A stretch of DNA of 16,575 nucleotides, taken from positions 1-16,575 of the forward strand of contig JBKPDW010000281.1 of assembly GCA_046728115.1 (NCBI GenBank). The letters are read 5' to 3'. Below the pieces are notes generated by a model that worked only from the letters and a program-made list of their open reading frames with translations, made no database searches and was not told the origin of the DNA. This DNA comes from CAVSWN01 sp046728115. GTDB lineage: Bacteria > Acidobacteriota > Vicinamibacteria > Vicinamibacterales > CAVVIG01. Positions 13,381 through 16,575 of the stretch are shown piece after piece. Each line of letters starts with the position of its first letter. Within the stretch, counting starts at the first letter, position 1. A program made the translations under genes and the position numbers.

Positions 13381-14744
13381 CGCTCTCAAGGGCCGAGAAG
13401 ATCTTTCTCGCGCTCGCCGACGTCGAGCCAGGCGACCGTGCCGCATTCCTCGACACACACTGTGCGGACGACCTCCCGCTCCGCCGCGACGTCGAGGCGC
13501 TCATCGCCTCGCTCGACGATCCACATGACGACTTCCTCGACCCCGAGCGGATTCCGACGCTCGATATGGCAGCCGTCGACGGTCCGTTGCAGCCCGGCAC
13601 GACCCTCGGCAGCTTTCTCGTCCTTCACGCGATCGGTTCCGGCGGCATGGGCGTGGTGTACGCCGCGGAGCAGGATCGTCCACGGCGGACCGTCGCGATC
13701 AAAGTGCTCCGCCGCGGCTATCGTCATCCCGAGATCCTCAAGCGGTTCGCCCAAGAAGCCGAAGTTCTCGGGCGGCTCCAGCATCCGGGCATCGCGCAGG
13801 TGTACGCGTTTCATCCGGGCGACGGCTCGACCCCCGCGCATCTGGTGATGGAGCTCGTCGCGGGCCCAACGCTGACCGATTACGTCCGCGCCGAGCAACT
13901 CTCGATCGCGTCGCGCGTCGCGCTGGTCGTCAAGCTCGCCGAGGCCGTGCAGCATGCGCACGAGCGCGGGATCGTTCACCGGGATCTCAAGCCGGCCAAC
14001 GTACTCGTCGCCGACGGTGGTCAGCCTAAAGTGCTGGACTTCGGCATCGCACGCGCGACTGGCGCCGAGGTGCAGCGCCTGACAGTTCAGACCGCCCACG
14101 GCCAGCTGATGGGCACGCTCGCGTACATGAGCCCAGAGCAGTTGAGCGGACGGTCGGAAGACGTCGACGCGAGGAGCGATGTCTACGCGCTGGGCGTACT
14201 CCTGTATCGGCTCTTGAGCGATCGCCTGCCGTTCGATGTCGACGATCTGACCTGGCCCGAGGCGATTCGCCGCGTGCTCGAGTCCGATCCGTTGCCGCTG
14301 GGCCGGTTGAAGGCTCCCGTGCACGGAGACCTCGAGAACGTCGTGACACGCGCGATGTCGCGGGATGTGCGCAGCCGCTATCAGACCGCGGCGGAGCTGG
14401 CCCGCGACCTCCAATGTTTTCTCGACGGCCGGCGTCCCGCCGCTGCCGACTGGACCGCCGCGCGTGGCCCGCGGCACTCGATTCACGGCTTCGCGGAGCA
14501 ATGGTCCGCCAATGTCGACCAGGTCTGTGCGCTGGCGGCCAGCGCAGACGGACGATTCGTCGCCGTTGGTCTCGCCACGGGATCGATCGAGCTGCGCGAT
14601 GCGGATTCGGGAAGCCTGATTGGCTCGTTTCCGTGCCCGCACGGTCCGCTGGTCGCGTTAGCGTTCAACGGCGACGATCGCATCGTCGGCGCGTGGCGGG
14701 ACGGCCGCGTCGCGACGATCGCACTGCAGCGTGCCGACGGCTAG
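13377..14744 (+). CDS. Soluble Ser/Thr protein kinase with short WD40-like tail
   Basis: A 455-residue Hanks-type kinase. After an N-terminal helical region (RAEKIFLALADVEPGDRAAFLD) typical of sigma-linked kinases, the catalytic domain spans about residues 77-350: glycine loop GSGGMG (87-92), Lys109 in VAIKV, HRDLKPAN (201-208), DFG (221-223) and MGTLAYMSPEQL, so all catalytic residues are present. Residues about 375-455 resemble one and a half to two beta-propeller (WD40-like) repeats (ALAASADGRFVAVGLATGSIELRD and VALAFNGDDRIVGAWRDGRV). A stable propeller needs more blades, so the tail looks truncated. No membrane segment is found. The start at 13377 overlaps the sigma factor stop. Its TAG stop shares CTAG with the stop of the convergent globin. 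Confidence 0.9.
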   Translation: MTLSRAEKIFLALADVEPGDRAAFLDTHCADDLPLRRDVEALIASLDDPHDDFLDPERIPTLDMAAVDGPLQPGTTLGSFLVLHAIGSGGMGVVYAAEQDRPRRTVAIKVLRRGYRHPEILKRFAQEAEVLGRLQHPGIAQVYAFHPGDGSTPAHLVMELVAGPTLTDYVRAEQLSIASRVALVVKLAEAVQHAHERGIVHRDLKPANVLVADGGQPKVLDFGIARATGAEVQRLTVQTAHGQLMGTLAYMSPEQLSGRSEDVDARSDVYALGVLLYRLLSDRLPFDVDDLTWPEAIRRVLESDPLPLGRLKAPVHGDLENVVTRAMSRDVRSRYQTAAELARDLQCFLDGRRPAAADWTAARGPRHSIHGFAEQWSANVDQVCALAASADGRFVAVGLATGSIELRDADSGSLIGSFPCPHGPLVALAFNGDDRIVGAWRDGRVATIALQRADG

Positions 14745-15160
14745 ACGAGTCTAAGCCGCGCTCCCCGTTGCATCGTCGTCGCGAGCAGGCCGTAGAACGT
14801 CACCCATGCCTCCTGAATGTCCGGCGTGAACGCCTCGCCCAGACGTTTTTCCAATGTCCACAGCAGCGCGGCACCGACCGTGACGTAATGCTCGGCGGTC
14901 ACACGGTACCGCGCGTGGCGCCGCCCGAGATCCTGAACCACGATCACGACCTGATCGAGATGGTCCACCCCTTTCACGATCGCGGCCAGCATCTGCATCA
15001 TCTTTTTGCGCTGCTCCTCCAAGTCTGCGGGGAACAGCTGCCGCAGCGACGGATCGATTTCGAACAGACGGTTGTAGAACAGCACCGCGGTCTCGTCGGC
15101 GGCGGGAGCAATCTTTGCGAAGCTCTTTCGAACGAGGGTCTTCTGGAACGAGGTCAGCAT
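14741..15160 (-). CDS. Second single-domain bacterial globin
   Basis: A 139-residue single-domain globin, related to but clearly different from the one at 12332. Haem-pocket residues: B10 Tyr29 in LFYNRLF, E7 Gln50 in EEQRKKM, proximal F8 His82 in LGRRHARYRVTAEHY. Tyr-B10 with Gln-E7 is the flavohaemoglobin-type pocket, suited to O2 or NO chemistry. The closing helices are AALLWTLEKRLGEAF and AWVTFYGLLATTM. The start at 15160 is preferred over the in-frame ATG at 15190 because of a consensus AGGAGG (complement of 15170-15175) 9 nt upstream, and because the globin fold begins there. Its TAG stop at 14741-14743 overlaps the kinase stop in the palindrome CTAG. A decayed paralogue lies directly upstream at 15270-15418. 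Confidence 0.9.
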   Translation of the reverse strand: MLTSFQKTLVRKSFAKIAPAADETAVLFYNRLFEIDPSLRQLFPADLEEQRKKMMQMLAAIVKGVDHLDQVVIVVQDLGRRHARYRVTAEHYVTVGAALLWTLEKRLGEAFTPDIQEAWVTFYGLLATTMQRGARLRLV

Positions 15161-15169
15161 CGCATTACG

Positions 15170-15175
15170 CCTCCT
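15170..15175 (-). promoter_or_regulatory. Consensus RBS that fixes the second globin start
   Basis: Reading the minus strand, AGGAGG is followed by 9 nt and the ATG at 15160. The alternative in-frame start at 15190 would place this site inside the coding sequence. Confidence 0.65.
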
Positions 15176-15224
15176 GAAGCACCGGATCATTCCGGCCTCA
15201 CAGACTCAATGCGATGTTTCCAGG

Positions 15225-15255
15225 AAAAAGGCGAAATGAGGCTCCAAAAGCCTCA
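15225..15255 (-). terminator. Rho-independent terminator after the globin pseudogene
   Basis: On the minus strand TGAGGCT (complement of 15249-15255) pairs with AGCCTCA (complement of 15237-15243) across a 5-nt loop, followed by TTTCGCCTTTTT. The stem and T-rich tail fit an intrinsic terminator for transcription coming from the decayed globin copy, about 65 bases before the intact globin start. Read on the plus strand there is no T-run. Confidence 0.5.
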
Positions 15256-15269
15256 GCGGCCAGCGCTTC

Positions 15270-15418
15270 GGGGCGCCTCCGGCATTGTCGTCGCCAGCAG
15301 CGAGTAGACCGTGACTCACGCTGCTCTCGTAGGGCATGAACGCCTCGCCGAGACGTTGCTGTAGCGTCCAGACTAGCGCCGCTCTCCTGCACGAGTGTGT
15401 CTGAACTGACCTCAACAT
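15270..15418 (-). pseudogene. Decayed third globin copy with internal deletion, frameshift and stop
   Basis: This is a paralogue of the intact globin at 14741-15160. It starts at an ATG (complement of 15416-15418) preceded by a GGAAGGA RBS, and its first residues MLRSVQTHSCR line up with MLTSFQKTLVR. It then jumps in frame to AALVWTLQQRLGEAF, matching AALLWTLEKRLGEAF, so about 84 codons are missing, including Tyr-B10, Gln-E7 and the haem-binding histidine. After MPYE the frame is lost by a net 2-base deletion; in the shifted frame VTVYSLLATTM matches VTFYGLLATTM, but a TGA at complement 15316-15318 replaces the Trp codon. It cannot bind haem. The upstream 80 bases also resemble those of the intact gene, so a tandem duplication followed by decay is likely. 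Confidence 0.8.
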
Positions 15419-15573
15419 CGCAGCGTCCTTCCGGTCGAGCGGGATCACCGGTCGCCTGTGACGTAATGCGACGTTCCGGAGAAAAACGGCTAATCTCTGC
15501 TGCGCCGCCTACAAGCGCCTGTAGCTCAGGTGTTCGAGGCTACAATCACGTCCAGGGTCGGACAGCGCTTCGG
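15419..15573. other. Spacer upstream of the second kinase
   Basis: No gene is seen. On the minus strand 15419-15490 is a diverged copy of the promoter/leader region of the intact globin. On the plus strand, TACAAT at 15541-15546 could be a -10 element for the kinase at 15574, but no TTGACA-like -35 lies at the right distance. At 15515-15530 the sequence GCGCCTGTAGCTCAGG equals the 5' end of many bacterial tRNAs, and GTTCGAG at 15532-15538 looks like a T loop, but no full tRNA can fold. Confidence 0.4.
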
Positions 15574-16575
15574 ATGGGCCTCTCTGCCGGCACCCGCCTC
15601 GGTCCCTATGAAATTCTCTCCGCGCTCGGCGCAGGCGGGATGGGAGAGGTCTACCGGGCGCGCGATGCGCGGCTCGAGCGGGAGGTCGCGATCAAGGTGC
15701 TGTCGCCCGATGTGGTCGACACGCCTCGCGCGCGCGACCGCTTCCAGCGAGAGGCGCGAGCGGTGGCGGCGCTCCAGCACCCGAACATCTGCACGATTCA
15801 CGACGTCGGCGAGACGAGAGAGGGCCAGGCGTTTCTCGTCATGGAGCTGCTCCATGGCGAAACCCTGCAGCACCGGCTTGCTCGAGGACTACTCGAGGTC
15901 CCGCTCGTTGTCGAGCTGGGCACCGCCATCGTCGATGCGCTGGACGCGGCGCACCGCGCCGGCATCGTGCACCGCGACATCAAGCCGGCGAACATCTTCC
16001 TGACCGAGCGCGGTCCGAAGATCCTCGACTTCGGCCTCGCGAAGACGGCCCGCCACAGCAGCGAGGGAACATCGATCGAGTTGACGAAGTCCGTGCATCC
16101 GCTGTTGACAGAAGCCGGCAGCGCCGTTGGTACGCCGGCCTACATGTCCCCCGAGCAACTGCGCGGCGAAGAGATCGATGCGCGTTCGGATCTTTTTTCG
16201 TACGGCCTGGTCCTGTACGAGATGGCGACTGGAACGCCGGCCTTCGCCGGCACCACGAGCGCCGTCATCACGGCCGCGGTTCTGCACCAGCCGCCACCGG
16301 CTCCGCGTCAGATCCGACCCGAGCTGCCCGGACCGCTCGAGGCGACCATTCTCAAGGCTGTCGAAAAAGATCGTGACCTCCGTTATCAGCACGCGTCGGA
16401 TATCCGCGCCGACCTCCTGCGCGTGAAGCGCGACACGGATCCAACTCGATCGGCGGTCGCTCCCGCCGCCGCACGACGATGGAGGTGGAAGGCGCCCGTT
16501 GCCGTCGCTGTAGCGGCCGGGCTGGCGCTTCTCGCCGCGGCTGGTTACGTCCTTCACCGCCCGGCTCTACTCACC
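15574..16575 (+). CDS. Membrane-anchored Ser/Thr protein kinase, 3' end outside window
   Basis: The first 334 residues of a Hanks-type receptor-like kinase; the gene continues past the window. The start MGLSAGTRLGPYEIL is typical of acidobacterial kinases. The catalytic domain fills residues about 12-285: glycine loop GAGGMG (19-24), Lys41 in VAIKVL, HRDIKPAN (133-140), DFG (152-154), and VGTPAYMSPEQLRG. All catalytic residues are present. After a basic stretch (AARRWRWK) there is one transmembrane helix at about residues 308-327 (PVAVAVAAGLALLAAAGYVL), so the kinase faces the cytoplasm and an external sensor domain is expected downstream, commonly WD40/PD40 or TPR repeats in this group. The RBS before 15574 is weak. 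It shows no close similarity in its tail to the kinase at 13377. Confidence 0.92.
   Translation, partial: MGLSAGTRLGPYEILSALGAGGMGEVYRARDARLEREVAIKVLSPDVVDTPRARDRFQREARAVAALQHPNICTIHDVGETREGQAFLVMELLHGETLQHRLARGLLEVPLVVELGTAIVDALDAAHRAGIVHRDIKPANIFLTERGPKILDFGLAKTARHSSEGTSIELTKSVHPLLTEAGSAVGTPAYMSPEQLRGEEIDARSDLFSYGLVLYEMATGTPAFAGTTSAVITAAVLHQPPPAPRQIRPELPGPLEATILKAVEKDRDLRYQHASDIRADLLRVKRDTDPTRSAVAPAAARRWRWKAPVAVAVAAGLALLAAAGYVLHRPALLT

Noticed and set aside
15515..15540. A functional tRNA gene
   Set aside because: Only the first 16 bases and a T-loop-like heptamer are present; there is no anticodon arm or closing acceptor strand.
15530..16003. A 157-codon frame starting at 15530 over the second kinase
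   Set aside because: Ser/Arg-rich shadow; the kinase frame starting at 15574 has every catalytic motif.
1..16575. CRISPR arrays, insertion sequences, integrases and complete RNA genes
   Set aside because: No regularly spaced repeats, transposase or integrase motifs, rRNA segments or foldable tRNA were found on either strand.

Overview
The window looks like part of a high-GC soil-type bacterial chromosome, most plausibly Acidobacteriota (Vicinamibacterales-like). This rests on gene types only: a very large two-module ABC permease with no ATPase beside it (ADOP type), an acidobacterial-style ECF sigma factor coupled to a Ser/Thr kinase, and a second receptor-like kinase with the typical N-terminus. 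The species cannot be named from the sequence.

Region 1 (1-48) is the first 16 codons of a divergent minus-strand gene with a very good ribosome binding site. Region 2 (49-388) is a divergent regulatory region with candidate promoters in both directions. Region 3 (389-9584) is one long plus-strand operon for an aerobic carbon monoxide dehydrogenase: coxI(XdhC)-mocA-coxF(XdhC-YHS)-coxD-coxE-coxG-coxM-coxS-coxL. The large subunit carries AYRCSFR at 8325-8345, the signature of form I (true CO-oxidising) enzymes. The accessory genes fit cofactor supply: MocA makes the cytidine dinucleotide form of molybdopterin, XdhC-family proteins handle the cofactor, CoxD and CoxE mature the Cu-S-Mo centre, and CoxG links the enzyme to the membrane. 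They precede the structural genes, an order unlike the classical coxBCMSLDEFGHIK cluster. coxB, coxC, coxH and coxK are not seen here. Most genes overlap or are separated by a few bases; a 150-base gap lies only between coxS and coxL.

Region 4 (9585-12275) starts with a short relic of the N-terminus of a cysteine desulfurase-like (class V aminotransferase) gene, overlapping a perfect 10-bp hairpin, and then the 852-residue permease. Region 5 (12332-16575) is a signalling and haem-protein block: a minus-strand single-domain globin, a divergent ECF sigma factor translationally coupled to a soluble Ser/Thr kinase with a truncated beta-propeller tail, a second minus-strand globin whose stop codon shares CTAG with the kinase stop, a decayed third globin copy, and the N-terminal 334 residues of a membrane-anchored Ser/Thr kinase that runs off the window.

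The most interesting points are the form I CO dehydrogenase operon with a fused YHS metal-binding-type domain on its XdhC-like protein, the cysteine desulfurase relic after coxL, and the globin/sigma/kinase block with a pseudogenised globin duplicate.
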